From Betaproteobacteria bacterium (GTDB lineage Bacteria; Pseudomonadota; Gammaproteobacteria; Burkholderiales; Burkholderiaceae_C): a stretch of DNA of 38,060 bases. A model generated the notes under the pieces. It saw only the letters and a program-made list of their open reading frames with translations, ran no database searches and was not told the DNA's origin. The stretch's first letter is position 1; each line of letters begins with the position of its first letter. The stretch is from positions 1 through 38,060 of the forward strand of contig RFQA01000007.1 of NCBI GenBank assembly GCA_009925925.1, written 5' to 3'. Positions 10,040 through 21,110 of the stretch are shown here, piece by piece. Both the position numbers and the translations under genes were made by a program.

Positions 10040-12345
10040 TAAAAGGTTGTTCCGATTTGAAATTGAACGCTTTGCATTTTATCCACGTCAAACTTTGACA
10101 GAGGCCGAGCGAGCGCAAGACGCAATGGACCCACCGGAGATATCCAACTGATGCCCACACCGAATGAAGCCCGCAAGTCGGACAACTGAATCGACTCGTC
10201 AACGCCATAGATGCCCCCAGCGTCTACAAATGCAAAGCCGCGCAATGTGCGGTCATTGCCTCCACCCGGTAGCGGAGACAGCAACTCTGCATTAAAAACC
10301 ACTTTCTTAGCGCCGCCTGTGGCCGTAAGCGACGAGGCGCGTTGTGCCGCAGTGGTCAAACTACCCTGCTCAAATCCGCGGACTGAGCCTAAGCCACCCA
10401 AGTAGTAGTTCTTAAACACCGGATATGAACCAGAACCGGTGGCGGCCCCCATGGACAACTCCGTATTGAATGCAGCGGTGACCCTTCTGGTAACGGGAAT
10501 GAATTGCTGAAACTGGGCTGTGCCGCGCACATATCGCATATCCCCCCCGACACTCCACTCGGCATTCGTCCGCATAACGCGACCTGAGCTTGGCACCAAC
10601 GCGCTATCACGCGTATCTCTGGACCAGCCTACAGTCAGAGGGACAGCCGTTGCGCTGTAGCCGAACTCGTTGGCGTAGTCCTGATATACAGTGGGCAAAT
10701 TGGTACCAGGAATGATCCGGGTCTTGTCCGCGCCAAGGCCGAAGTAAACGGTGTCCGAGTCAGAAAACGGAACTCCAAAACGTAAGCCCACACCGGTTGT
10801 CTCAATCGCGTACGTATTTACATCATCATAGGGACGGGTGGTTCGTTGATACAAATCAAAGGTGCGCGACACTCCATCATCTGTAAAGTAAGGATTGGTA
10901 GTGCTCAACACCATGGTACGGTTGGCCTTGCTGGTGTTTACTTCAATTCCCAAGGAGCTTCCCGAGCCAAACGCATTCTCTTGCTTGAAACCGAACGAAA
11001 GTCCCAACCCGTCCGCGCTGGAAATACCTGCCCCCAAGCTAATGCTGCCCGTGGGCTTCTCTGCGACCGTGACCGTCAAGTCAACCTGATCGGGAGATCC
11101 CGCCACTTCCTGAGTATCAATCCCAACGTTAGTGAAGTAACCCAATCTGTCCACACGATTGCGCGATTGCCGGATTTTTTCTCCGTCGTACCAAGCCGCT
11201 TCCAGTTGCCGGAACTCGCGGCGGATCACTTCATCACGGGTGCGATCGTTACCGGCAACATTAATCCGACGGACATAGACCCGGCGAGATGGCTCGCCGA
11301 CTAAGGTAATTTCGACGCGATTCGTGGCGCGGTCAATGTCTGTTCCGGCTTCGACACGCGCAAAGGCATAGCCGAAGTTGGCGAAGTAATCCGTAAACGC
11401 CTTGGTCGTCTGAGCCACATCCGTAGCGTTATAGGGCTCACCCGCTTTGATGGTCACCAGTGACTGGAACTCTTTCTCCTTCCCCAGGAAATTACCGGCC
11501 AACTTAATCTTCGAAACTGCGAATTGCTCACCCTCGGTGATGTTGACCGTGATTGCAATATCTTTTTTGTCCGGTGAGATCGCCACTTGGGTCGAATCCA
11601 CCTTGAATTCCAGAAATCCGCGCGCAAGGTAATAGGAGCGCAGGGTTTCGATATCAGCATTGAGCTTGGTGCGCGCATAGCGGTTGGATTTGGTGTACCA
11701 ACTCAACCAGTTTCCCGTATCAGAGTCAAAGAGGCCGCGAAGTGTGCTTGCGGGGAAGCTCTTGTTCCCGACAATATTGATTTCGCTGATTTTTGCGGTG
11801 TCACCTTCGGTTACAGCAAAACTGACATTCACACGATTGCGCTCAATTGGTGTCACCGTGGTAACGATATCCACAGCGTACATGCTTTTGCTGATGTACT
11901 GCTTTTTGAGTTCTTGCTCCGCCCTATCAACCAGTGCTTTGTCGAACGGTCGACCTTCGGACAAACCAATGTCGCGCAAAGCACGCTTCAGGACATCTTT
12001 GTCAAACTCACGGTTACCAGAAAAATCGACATCCGCGACATTGGGGCGCTCCTCCACAATAACGACCACAACACCGTCTCTACTCTCGATCCGCACATCC
12101 TTGAAAAGCCCGAGCGCAAACAAGGAGCGGATAGAGGCAGCCGCTTTCTCGTCGGTGTAGGTATCCCCCACGCGGACGGGGATGGAGGCAAACACTGTCC
12201 CGGCTTCCACACGCTGAAGGCCTTCCACCCGGATGTCACGAACCGCAAACGGCTCGAGCGCCCAAGCAGATTGCAGCAAGACAGCGAGCAAGCCGCTGCA
12301 TGCAGCAAAACGGACGCTGCGACGACGATTTTTCATAGTACTCAA
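10039..12345 (-). CDS. bamA: Outer membrane protein assembly factor BamA
   Basis: POTRA repeats from FAVRDIRVEGLQRVEAGTVFASIPVRVGD; C-terminal barrel ends GPLRLALARPLSKFDVDKMQSVQFQIGTTF. Confidence 0.97.
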   Translation of the reverse strand: MSTMKNRRRSVRFAACSGLLAVLLQSAWALEPFAVRDIRVEGLQRVEAGTVFASIPVRVGDTYTDEKAAASIRSLFALGLFKDVRIESRDGVVVVIVEERPNVADVDFSGNREFDKDVLKRALRDIGLSEGRPFDKALVDRAEQELKKQYISKSMYAVDIVTTVTPIERNRVNVSFAVTEGDTAKISEINIVGNKSFPASTLRGLFDSDTGNWLSWYTKSNRYARTKLNADIETLRSYYLARGFLEFKVDSTQVAISPDKKDIAITVNITEGEQFAVSKIKLAGNFLGKEKEFQSLVTIKAGEPYNATDVAQTTKAFTDYFANFGYAFARVEAGTDIDRATNRVEITLVGEPSRRVYVRRINVAGNDRTRDEVIRREFRQLEAAWYDGEKIRQSRNRVDRLGYFTNVGIDTQEVAGSPDQVDLTVTVAEKPTGSISLGAGISSADGLGLSFGFKQENAFGSGSSLGIEVNTSKANRTMVLSTTNPYFTDDGVSRTFDLYQRTTRPYDDVNTYAIETTGVGLRFGVPFSDSDTVYFGLGADKTRIIPGTNLPTVYQDYANEFGYSATAVPLTVGWSRDTRDSALVPSSGRVMRTNAEWSVGGDMRYVRGTAQFQQFIPVTRRVTAAFNTELSMGAATGSGSYPVFKNYYLGGLGSVRGFEQGSLTTAAQRASSLTATGGAKKVVFNAELLSPLPGGGNDRTLRGFAFVDAGGIYGVDESIQLSDLRASFGVGISWISPVGPLRLALARPLSKFDVDKMQSVQFQIGTTF

Positions 12346-12382
12346 GTTGAATCTCCGGGGGTCAGGTCAAGCGAAAAGGGAC

Positions 12383-13602
12383 TTAACCAAAGATATGCAA
12401 AACATCGTTATAGAAGGCGACTGACATCATCACCAGCAACAACGCAACACCAGCACGCTGAAGCACTTCCCACCATTTTTCGGGTACCGGACGACCGGTG
12501 AGCCCCTCCCAAAGATAATACATCAGGTGCCCTCCATCCAAGACCGGCAAGGGAAGCAGGTTCAGCACACCGAGACTGATACTGATGAGCGCCAAAAAAC
12601 TCAGAAACTGCAGGGGGCCCAAGGCGGCAGATTTGCCGGCATAGTCAGCAATTGCCAATGGCCCGTTCAGATTTCGAAGCGATACCTGCCCTGTGATCAT
12701 TTGGCCCATGGCTAGCAAAGACATATATGAAATGTCCCACGTTTTCTCAACGGCCCGCGCAAGGCCTTCGGTAAAGCCATATTGAACAGACATAGTATCA
12801 GGGGCGGCACCAATGAAGGCACCAACACGACCGACAACCGCCTCCCCCTGTTTTTCGGCTTTGGGAGTCACAACGATGGTCACAGCTCGGCTTGCCCGCA
12901 AGATTTGCCAAGTCATCGGTATTTCTGGAGAGTTACGTATCAGCGCTCTAAGCTGATTGGCATCGCGTATGGGTGTTCCATTCACTGCTGATACCAAGTC
13001 ACCGGGCATCAGCCCCGCCTCAGTGGCACGTTGCGACCAGGCTCATTGAATTTCACATACAAAACTTTGCGATCCAAGCTAGCCGTTGTGAGCCACCATC
13101 GGAATTCTTCAAAGGTTTGGATCGGGATCAGCGCGTCTTGCGTAACACCCACCTCCAAAACCCGCTCGCCGCCTACCCAACCTCCCTTCTCTGCCAACGA
13201 GGACGCGACGGGTGTCGGGAGAACTGGAGTGGCTAATGTGACTGACTGCCAATTCACAAGGGAGAAAAGTCCTACCGCCAACAACAAATTAGCGAGGGGG
13301 CCGGCAGCCACGATGAAAGATCGACGGCGCAAAGATTGCCTGTCAAAAGCCTGAGATGCTTCCGACTCTGCGATTGGCCCCTCACGTCCATCGAGCATCT
13401 TGACGTAGCCACCAAGAGGAACTGCACTCAGGACGAAGTCTGTTCCCGTCCGTGGAGATGTCCATCCCCACAGCCTCGGGCCAAATCCGATGGAAAATTT
13501 GAGCACCTTGACCCCACAAAGGCGGGCTGCATAGAAATGCCCCCATTCGTGCACGGCCACCAGCAAACCAATGGCAACGAGGAAAGCCAGGACTGTTTGC
13601 AT
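12383..13602 (-). pseudogene. rseP: RseP-type site-2 protease, split into two ORFs (13009..13602 and 12383..13009) with an apparent internal deletion
   Basis: N-half carries the zinc site HEWGH and ends RNVPLRRG*. C-half starts MPGDLVSAVNGTPIRD and carries LLPLPVLDGGHLMYY. The ORFs meet at TGATG; about 40 residues of PDZ1 are missing relative to E. coli RseP. Confidence 0.85.
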
Positions 13603-13620
13603 AGAGAAACTATTGCCTGT

Positions 13621-14808
13621 TTACTGCAGAAGTGATGTGCAAATGTTCTCAGCCAGACTGCGGGCTTCTGTATCCAGGGCCATCAAAGACGATAAATCGT
13701 CAGGGGACACGAAATTCAGCTGGTTCAAGGTGCGAGTATTCACGGTATGGATTTGATCGAAACGGATACGACGATCCAAAAATGCAGCAACAGCAATTTC
13801 ATTTGCTGCATTCAACACAACGGTAGATCCTGCTTGCCCCATTAAAGTTTCCCAAGCGAGTTTTAACCCGGGGAATCGTGCCTGGTGCGCCTCCGAATGA
13901 ATGGATTCAAAGGTCAGCGACGCCATGGTGGAAAAATCCAATGCAGCTGACCCCGATGAAACCCGTTGCGGCCATGCCAAGCCATGCGCAATAGGGCCGC
14001 GCATGTCGGGGGTACCCAATTGGGCAACCACTGAGTTATCGACGTACTGCACCATAGAGTGCACCACGCTTTGAGGGTGAATGATGACGTCAATCTGCCG
14101 GGGAAGCACATCGAATAGAAACTTAGCCTCGATGACCTCCAACGCTTTGTTCATCATGGTCGCGGAGTCCACTGAAATTTTGCGCCCCATGACCCAATTG
14201 GGGTGAGCGCAGGCTTGTTCAGGTGTCGCCTCACGGATTTGAGATTGGTTCCATGTTCGGAAAGGACCTCCCGACGCCGTCAAGATCAGTTTGTCAATGA
14301 CGGATGGCCAGTGGTCCCGACTATCCGGAAGCGACTGGAAAATGGCTGAGTGCTCGCTATCAATGGGCAACAAAACCGCTCTGCCTTGCTTTACGGCCGA
14401 CATAAACACTTCACCGCCAACTACTAGTGCTTCTTTATTTGCCAAAAGCAATCTTTTCCCGGCGATTGCCGCCGCTATACACGACGACAAGCCTGCGGCC
14501 CCAACAATAGCCGCCATCACCACATCTACATCGGCATGTGCTGCCACCGCATCCAGTGCAGTTGGTCCCGAGAGCACCTCCGTCTTTGCACCGGATCGTT
14601 TGAGGCGTGCCTGAAGCTCCATCGCATGTTTGGGGTTCACCATGACCGCAAATTGCGGCCGGAACTCCATACATTGGGCATAAATCACCTCTACGTTGGT
14701 CGAAGCAGTGAGAGCGAAGACAGAAAAACTTTCGGGATGCCGTCTCAATACATCCAGGGTATTGACCCCGATGGACCCTGTCGATCCCAGCACTGTGATT
14801 TTTTTCAT
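13621..14808 (-). CDS. dxr: 1-deoxy-D-xylulose 5-phosphate reductoisomerase
   Basis: MKKITVLGSTGSIGVNTLDVLRRHPESF...ANKEALVVGGEVF...LPIDSEHSAIFQSL. Confidence 0.97.
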   Translation of the reverse strand: MKKITVLGSTGSIGVNTLDVLRRHPESFSVFALTASTNVEVIYAQCMEFRPQFAVMVNPKHAMELQARLKRSGAKTEVLSGPTALDAVAAHADVDVVMAAIVGAAGLSSCIAAAIAGKRLLLANKEALVVGGEVFMSAVKQGRAVLLPIDSEHSAIFQSLPDSRDHWPSVIDKLILTASGGPFRTWNQSQIREATPEQACAHPNWVMGRKISVDSATMMNKALEVIEAKFLFDVLPRQIDVIIHPQSVVHSMVQYVDNSVVAQLGTPDMRGPIAHGLAWPQRVSSGSAALDFSTMASLTFESIHSEAHQARFPGLKLAWETLMGQAGSTVVLNAANEIAVAAFLDRRIRFDQIHTVNTRTLNQLNFVSPDDLSSLMALDTEARSLAENICTSLLQ

Positions 14809-15665
14809 AGAGGACCGGATGAAAAAGATTGCATAAGCATTGCTAGTGGTACCACGGGCAACAACGCATCGACTCGATCTAGTACACCGCCATGGCCTGG
14901 CAAAAGTTGACTACTGTCTTTTGCACCCGCTGCACGCTTCACCAATGACTCCAGAAGATCACCAGATATGCTCATCCCTCCAAGGAATAGGACAGCAAGA
15001 ACCATGAAAGTCCAGTGCCGTGCGGCCAAAACACTATAGATGCTGAGAGAGTCCAATATCCAAGTACGGTCGATGTAGATCCAAAGAACAGCAAGCAACA
15101 GGACACCAACGATTCCACCCAAGGCGCCTTCTCGGGTTTTTCCCGGACTGATGTCGGGAGCCAATTTGTCTTTGAAAAAACGCCCCCCCAACGAGCGCCC
15201 CACAAAGTAAGCGGCGATATCAGCCACCCAGACCAACGCCAGAACCGAAAAGAGGAAGTTGATTCCGCGCGCGCGTGCCATCACAACCGCGAGCCATGCT
15301 GCACACAAAACAGCGAAGCCGATCAATTGGCGCAAAGTTTGATGGATCTCTATCCAAGCGGGTACACCGGCACGAATCAATGCCCCGCCACCGGCAACCC
15401 AAAGAACTGCAATCGCCAACCAGATCCACTGCAAGACCAAAGCAGAGGGTTGGAACACCCACAAAGCACCACAGGCTAGTGCACAACCTGCCCCTGCAAT
15501 AACGGAGTGTGTTTGGCTTGCTCCATTCAAGCGGAACCATTCCCAAGCTCCGCACGCCATCAATGCGCCAGCAACCCAGGCAAATGCAAAGGTTTGCGGA
15601 TAAAAAACTGCAGGAACCAAGACAGCCAACAGGGCGATCGCAGTAAGGATGCGCAAGCGCAGCAT
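14805..15665 (-). CDS. cdsA: Phosphatidate cytidylyltransferase
   Basis: VWVADIAAYFVGRSLGGRFFKDKLAPDISPGKTREGALGG...SISGDLLESLVKRAAGAKDSSQLLPGHGGVLDRVDALL. Confidence 0.96.
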   Translation of the reverse strand: MLRLRILTAIALLAVLVPAVFYPQTFAFAWVAGALMACGAWEWFRLNGASQTHSVIAGAGCALACGALWVFQPSALVLQWIWLAIAVLWVAGGGALIRAGVPAWIEIHQTLRQLIGFAVLCAAWLAVVMARARGINFLFSVLALVWVADIAAYFVGRSLGGRFFKDKLAPDISPGKTREGALGGIVGVLLLAVLWIYIDRTWILDSLSIYSVLAARHWTFMVLAVLFLGGMSISGDLLESLVKRAAGAKDSSQLLPGHGGVLDRVDALLPVVPLAMLMQSFSSGPL

Positions 15666-15695
15666 AGAAACCCCTTCAGATAGAGCAACGCGCGC

Positions 15696-16403
15696 TCAGC
15701 GAACCTGCTCAGAAGTCTTACCAAATCGCCTTTCACGGCTATTGAACTCGGTCAACGCTGTGTCAAGATCCATTTCACTGAAATCCGGCCACAAAACAGG
15801 ACTGAAAAAAAGCTCAGCATATGCAGACTGCCACAACAAAAAATTGCTGAGCCGGTATTCACCGCCGGTACGAATAAACAAATCGGGATCCGCACAAGGA
15901 GACAAGGCCATCGCATTGGAAAGACTATCCTCAGTGATGTCATCTCCGCGCTCAACCAAAGCGCGGGCTGCTTGGACAATGTCCCACCGTCCGCCGTAGT
16001 TAAAGCAGACGTTGAGTGTCAACCCCGTGTTAGAGGACGTTTCCAACTCAGCCAGGTGAAGTCCTTGCCGTACTTTCTCTGATAGTCCGAATCTGCTGCC
16101 CACGAACCTGAGACGAACACCTTCCTGCTTGAGCTGCGAAACTTCTCGGGCAAGCGCTCCGGCAAGCAAATCCATAAGGCCCGATACCTCGTCGGCTGGA
16201 CGATTCCAATTCTCAGAGGAAAAAGCAAAGACCGTAAGGGTTGCTATGTTCCTGGTGGGGCAGGCTCTGACTATCCGCTTAAGCGTGTCCACACCCTGCT
16301 TGTGTCCTGCCAAGCGTGGAAGAAAGCGCTTGGATGCCCATCGACCGTTTCCATCCATGACGATGGCTACATGCAAGGGGCTCGGTGAAACTGAAGCCGA
16401 CAT
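15696..16403 (-). CDS. uppS: (Di)trans,poly-cis-undecaprenyl-diphosphate synthase
   Basis: HVAIVMDGNGRWASKRFLPRLAGHKQGVDTLKRIVRACP...LTVFAFSSENWNRP...PDLFIRTGGEYRLSNFLLWQSAYAEL. Confidence 0.97.
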   Translation of the reverse strand: MSASVSPSPLHVAIVMDGNGRWASKRFLPRLAGHKQGVDTLKRIVRACPTRNIATLTVFAFSSENWNRPADEVSGLMDLLAGALAREVSQLKQEGVRLRFVGSRFGLSEKVRQGLHLAELETSSNTGLTLNVCFNYGGRWDIVQAARALVERGDDITEDSLSNAMALSPCADPDLFIRTGGEYRLSNFLLWQSAYAELFFSPVLWPDFSEMDLDTALTEFNSRERRFGKTSEQVR

Positions 16404-16414
16404 GCGGTTCAGCG

Positions 16415-16975
16415 TTACACCGCCATGATGTCTTGCTCTTTGGAAGCCACCAAACGGTCAATCTCGGTAATGTGCTTGTCGGTCGTCTTTTGCACATCTG
16501 CCTCACAACGCTTTTGATCATCCTCGGATGCCAGCTTGTCCTTGACCAGCTTCTTGACTGCCTCATTGGCGTCGCGACGCAAATTGCGGACCGCAACTTT
16601 GGCACCTTCACCTTCGCCACGGACAACCTTGGTCAGTTCCTTGCGACGCTCTTCTGTCATCGCAGGCATTGGGACCCGGATCAACTCACCCATGCTGGAA
16701 GGATTCAAGCCCAAATCCGAGTCACGAATGGCTTTTTCGATCTTGGGAGCCATGTTTTTTTCCCACGGCTGTACGCTGATGGTACGGGCATCAATGAGAG
16801 ACAGGTTGGCAACCTGGCTCAAGGGGACCATCGAACCATAGTAATCCACGTGTACGGTATCCAACAAAGCAGGATTCGCTCGACCTGTGCGGATTTTGGT
16901 GAGATTGTTCTTGAGGGATGCGATGGACTGATCCATCTTTGCATCCAATGTTTTCTTGATTTCTTCAATGGACAT
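16415..16975 (-). CDS. frr: Ribosome recycling factor
   Basis: [48 protein letters not shown]. Confidence 0.98.
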   Translation of the reverse strand: MSIEEIKKTLDAKMDQSIASLKNNLTKIRTGRANPALLDTVHVDYYGSMVPLSQVANLSLIDARTISVQPWEKNMAPKIEKAIRDSDLGLNPSSMGELIRVPMPAMTEERRKELTKVVRGEGEGAKVAVRNLRRDANEAVKKLVKDKLASEDDQKRCEADVQKTTDKHITEIDRLVASKEQDIMAV

Positions 16976-17016
16976 AGATTATTTTCTCCTATGCGATCAC
17001 TTGGTCTGCACTCAGG

Positions 17017-17739
17017 TTAAACATGCACCAAAGTGCCTTCGTCTTCACCCATCACCACTCGCTTCAACGCTCCGTGTTTGAAGATAGAGAAAACCTTGAT
17101 CGGCAGCTTTTGATCCCGGCAAAGGGCGAATGCGGCTGCGTCCATGATGCCCAAGTTTTGGGTCATCGCGTCATTGAACGTGATCTTCGAGTAGCGGGTT
17201 GCCGAGGGATCCTTTTTCGGGTCCGCAGTGTAAACGCCATCCACTTTCGTGGCCTTCAACACCATCTCGGCACCAATCTCTGCCCCGCGCAATGCTGCGG
17301 CAGTGTCCGTAGTGAAAAATGGGTTACCCGTACCTGCAGCAAAGATGACAACTTTGCCCTCTTCAAGGTACTGCAAAGCTTTGGGACGGACATAAGGTTC
17401 CACCACTTGCTCGATGCCGATAGCAGACATGACGCGCGCTGTTAGCCCAGCCTTGTTCATCGTGTCGCCCAGAGCCAGTGCGTTCATCACTGTCGCCAAC
17501 ATTCCCATGTAATCGGCCGTGGCACGGTCCATACCGACAGAACCACCCGCAACACCACGGAAAATATTGCCGCCACCGATCACAACTGCAACCTCTACAC
17601 CCAATCGGGTGACTTCCGCAATTTCATCAACCATACGGACAATGGTGTCACGGTTGATACCGAACTGGTCGTCGCCCATCAATGCCTCTCCGGACAACTT
17701 GAGCAAAATTCTCTTGTAAGCGGGTTTGGATTGGCTCAT
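17017..17739 (-). CDS. pyrH: UMP kinase
   Basis: [33 protein letters not shown]...[40 protein letters not shown]. Start assigned to this internal Met of the listed ORF. Confidence 0.97.
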   Translation of the reverse strand: MSQSKPAYKRILLKLSGEALMGDDQFGINRDTIVRMVDEIAEVTRLGVEVAVVIGGGNIFRGVAGGSVGMDRATADYMGMLATVMNALALGDTMNKAGLTARVMSAIGIEQVVEPYVRPKALQYLEEGKVVIFAAGTGNPFFTTDTAAALRGAEIGAEMVLKATKVDGVYTADPKKDPSATRYSKITFNDAMTQNLGIMDAAAFALCRDQKLPIKVFSIFKHGALKRVVMGEDEGTLVHV

Positions 17740-17779
17740 GGACGACTCCCGTTCGATGACTAACAACTTTTCTATCAGA

Positions 17780-18703
17780 TCAAGCAGACTGCTTGGCCGC
17801 TGCCACTTGCGCAGCAACTTCAGCAGCGAAATCGTCTACCTTCTTCTCAATGCCTTCGCCCACCACATAAAGAGTGAAACCCTTCACAGTGGTAGAGACG
17901 GCCTTGAGCATTTGCTCCACGGTCTGCTTGTCGTTCTTGACGAAAGGCTGGTTGAACAAAGAAACCTCTTTCAAGAACTTCTGGACGCCACCTTCGATAC
18001 GTTTTGCAACGATCTCAGCGGATTGCACAGGCTTGCCTGCAGCGGTTGCGATCGCTGCGTCTTCCGCAGCCTTCGCTGCAGCCACAGAACGCTCACGCTC
18101 AACCAACTCTGCGGGAACCTGGTCAGAGGACAAAGACACCGGTTTCATCGCCGCGACGTGCATGGCAACATCCTTAGCAGCGGCTTCATCACCTTCGAAC
18201 TCAACCACCACACCGATACGTGTACCGTGCAGATAAGAGGCCAGTTTGCTGGAACCATCAAAACGCTGGAAACGGCGGAAGGTCATGTTCTCACCAATCT
18301 TGCCGATCAGGCCCTTGCGCACATCCTCCAAAGTGGGACCGAAACCGTCTTGCTCATAAGCCAGTGCACCTAGCGCAGCAACGTCGGCAGGATTGTGCGA
18401 CGCCACCAGGTTGGCAGCGGCATTTGCCAGTGCCAGAAAGCTGTCGTTCTTGGTCACAAAGTCAGTTTCGCAATTGACTTCGATCAGCGCACCCACGCCA
18501 TTTGCAATGCTGGTCGCTACAACGCCTTCGGCCGTCACACGTGCGGCAGCCTTGCCAGCTTTGCTACCCAATTTGACACGCAGAATCTCCTCTGCTTTTG
18601 CCATATCCCCGTCAGCTTCGGTCAAAGCCTTTTTGCATTCCATCATGGGCGCATCGGTCTTGCCGCGCAGTTCTGCCACCATGCTCGCTGTAATTGCTGC
18701 CAT
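17780..18703 (-). CDS. tsf: Elongation factor Ts
   Basis: [44 protein letters not shown]. Confidence 0.98.
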   Translation of the reverse strand: MAAITASMVAELRGKTDAPMMECKKALTEADGDMAKAEEILRVKLGSKAGKAAARVTAEGVVATSIANGVGALIEVNCETDFVTKNDSFLALANAAANLVASHNPADVAALGALAYEQDGFGPTLEDVRKGLIGKIGENMTFRRFQRFDGSSKLASYLHGTRIGVVVEFEGDEAAAKDVAMHVAAMKPVSLSSDQVPAELVERERSVAAAKAAEDAAIATAAGKPVQSAEIVAKRIEGGVQKFLKEVSLFNQPFVKNDKQTVEQMLKAVSTTVKGFTLYVVGEGIEKKVDDFAAEVAAQVAAAKQSA

Positions 18704-18741
18704 TTGTATTCTCCGAATTTCAACAGTTTAAATAAGGGCTA

Positions 18742-18770
18742 AAAAAAAGGGGCAACGAAGCCCCCTTTTT
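18742..18770 (-). terminator. Rho-independent terminator/attenuator between rpsB and tsf
   Basis: aaaaaaaaggggcaacgaagcccccttttt: GGGGC/GCCCC stem with A/T tracts on both sides. Confidence 0.7.
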
Positions 18771-18785
18771 CGGGTGCAGAAGTGC

Positions 18786-19538
18786 TTAAGCGGAAGCTTC
18801 GCTCACTTCAACGAACTCGTCATCACCTTCAGCGGCAACCGCCTTGACGACGTCATCCACCGCGTTTGCACGGCCTTCAAGAATCGCATCAGCAATTCCG
18901 CGAGCGTACAAAGTCACTGCCTTGGAAGAATCGTCATTACCAGGGATCACGTAGTCAATACCTTCTGGCGAGTGGTTGGAGTCCACCACACCGATCAGAG
19001 GAATGCCGAGCTTACGTGCTTCGGCGATCGCAATTTTGTGGTAACCCACGTCGATCACAAAAATCGCATCAGGCAAGGTGTTCATATCTTGGATGCCACC
19101 GATGTCTTTTTCCAGCTTTTCCAGTTCACGAGCGAACATCAACTGTTCTTTCTTGCTCATGCTGTCCAAACCAGCCTCCTGCTGAACTTTCATGTCCTTC
19201 AGGCGCTTGATGGAAGTCTTCACAGTCTTGAAGTTGGTCAACATACCGCCCAACCAACGCTGGTCCACAAAAGGGACGCCTGCGCGCTGAGCTTCTGCTG
19301 CCACGATTTCGCGGGCTTGGCGCTTGGTGCCCACCATCAAAATGGTGCCACGCTTTGCGGACAGCTGGCGCACGAATTTGGCAGCCTCCTGGAACATCGG
19401 GAGCGATTTTTCCAGGTTGATGATGTGAATTTTGTTACGGTGACCGAAGATGAACGGTGCCATCTTGGGGTTCCAGAAGCGGGTTTGGTGACCGAAGTGG
19501 ACACCGGCTTCCAGCATTTCGCGCATTGTTACTGCCAT
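18786..19538 (-). CDS. rpsB: 30S ribosomal protein S2
   Basis: [46 protein letters not shown]. Confidence 0.98.
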   Translation of the reverse strand: MAVTMREMLEAGVHFGHQTRFWNPKMAPFIFGHRNKIHIINLEKSLPMFQEAAKFVRQLSAKRGTILMVGTKRQAREIVAAEAQRAGVPFVDQRWLGGMLTNFKTVKTSIKRLKDMKVQQEAGLDSMSKKEQLMFARELEKLEKDIGGIQDMNTLPDAIFVIDVGYHKIAIAEARKLGIPLIGVVDSNHSPEGIDYVIPGNDDSSKAVTLYARGIADAILEGRANAVDDVVKAVAAEGDDEFVEVSEASA

Positions 19539-19803
19539 ATTTAACTCCGAAGGTTAGGTCTGAAATCCACCCCGCTGATCGCCCCCAGACAGCACTGAGG
19601 GAAACACCTTGTGGGGATGGTTTGTGAATACCTCGGCGGGTACGCCCACCAAAGCCCATCGAGTATAACATGCACCCACATCCAATGCCCCATAACTCCA
19701 AGCGCGCCAATTGAGCCTATGCATTGCGTAATTCCGTCAAACGACCCGAAACCTATGAAAAAATGAAGGTAGGTGAAAAACGCATCTGAATTTGAAAGTC
19801 GAA

Positions 19804-21057
19804 ATGAAAATAGCGATTGTGGGCGCGGGAGTTGTCGGAATAACGACTGCCCATGAATTAGCCGAAGCCGGCCACGCTGTCACCGTATTTGAGAAAAACG
19901 GTGCAGCCAGTGAATCTTCGAGCTTTGCGAATGGCGGGATTCACTGCAACAGCTTTACGTTGCCACTCTCTGCCGCCACATTTGCAGGATCCAAGTTGCG
20001 CCGTTTTTGGCAACACACCCGCCAAATGTCGCATTCGCACTGGGCCGCCCCGTCCAATTTCCGATGGCTGTGGGCCCGAAGCTCAGCAGCAGAAGCCGAA
20101 AGGGTGAGCGCGATTCAAACGTACGGCCAACAATTGGCTCGTCTGGGTATGGAGGTCACAGACCAACTAATCTCGCACCACCAATGGGAAGTCGAGCAAA
20201 GTGAAGGACAACTGATTTTGCTCAGCAATGAAGCTGAACTAAATAGACATGCGGCAAGGCTTCAATTCTTGAAGGACGCTGAGCAAAGCTTCCGGTTATT
20301 GGACAGGGAAGAACTGGAAGCCCATGAACCTGCACTCCATGGTGCAGATAGTGTGTTTAAGGCGATCTATCTGCCCGGTGACCGTGTAATGAACTGCCGC
20401 CAGTTCTCGATTTTGGTCAAACAGGCGGCTCAACGCAATGGAGTGGACTTTCAATTTGACACTGAAATCACGGGTCTACACGCACAGGGTAAGCCCCAGA
20501 TTCGCCTCAAAAGTGGTGACACTGAGTCTTTTGATCATGTTGTGATTTGCACGGAATCCCTTCCGTCGGAAGATGTACTGAAGACTGGCCTTCAGGCAAC
20601 TACTGCACAGATCGACAGCTACGCCCTCAGTGTGGCCATCCGCGAACCATTGAATGCGCCGCGTAGCGCCTTGCAGGATTGCAAAGCAGGCATCACTATC
20701 GCTCGCATCGGCAAAAGATTGCGAGTGTGCGGTGGAGCGGAATTGAACAAGTCAGGTGCGGATGAACACGATAAACGCGTTGTCAACAAACTGTTTCGTA
20801 CGCTGGATCAATACTTTCCGGGCGCAGCCAATTACCCCGCCGGTACGCAAATCTGGCGTGGCAGCCGTACGTTTACCTTGGACGGCCTGCCCTTGGTAGG
20901 AAGTGCTGGACTTCCGGGCGTTTGGCTCAATCTGGCGCATGGAGCCAATGGCTGGACATTGGCAACCGCCAGCGCAAGGTTACTATCCGAACAAATCACT
21001 GGCCACTCCACCAGCTTGCCGAGTGAGGCTCTAAGCCCGCAACGCTTTATCCGATAG
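19804..21057 (+). CDS. D-amino acid dehydrogenase / FAD-dependent oxidoreductase (DadA-like)
   Basis: MKIAIVGAGVVGITTAHELAEAGHAVTVFEKNGAASESSSFANGG...RGSRTFTLDGLPLVGSAGLPGVWLNLAHGANGWTLATASARLLSEQI. Confidence 0.88.
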   Translation: MKIAIVGAGVVGITTAHELAEAGHAVTVFEKNGAASESSSFANGGIHCNSFTLPLSAATFAGSKLRRFWQHTRQMSHSHWAAPSNFRWLWARSSAAEAERVSAIQTYGQQLARLGMEVTDQLISHHQWEVEQSEGQLILLSNEAELNRHAARLQFLKDAEQSFRLLDREELEAHEPALHGADSVFKAIYLPGDRVMNCRQFSILVKQAAQRNGVDFQFDTEITGLHAQGKPQIRLKSGDTESFDHVVICTESLPSEDVLKTGLQATTAQIDSYALSVAIREPLNAPRSALQDCKAGITIARIGKRLRVCGGAELNKSGADEHDKRVVNKLFRTLDQYFPGAANYPAGTQIWRGSRTFTLDGLPLVGSAGLPGVWLNLAHGANGWTLATASARLLSEQITGHSTSLPSEALSPQRFIR

Positions 21058-21110
21058 GTTTTGCGAACCTCGTTCTCCTGCAAGCAAAGCAGCACAGGTA
21101 CATTGACGTC

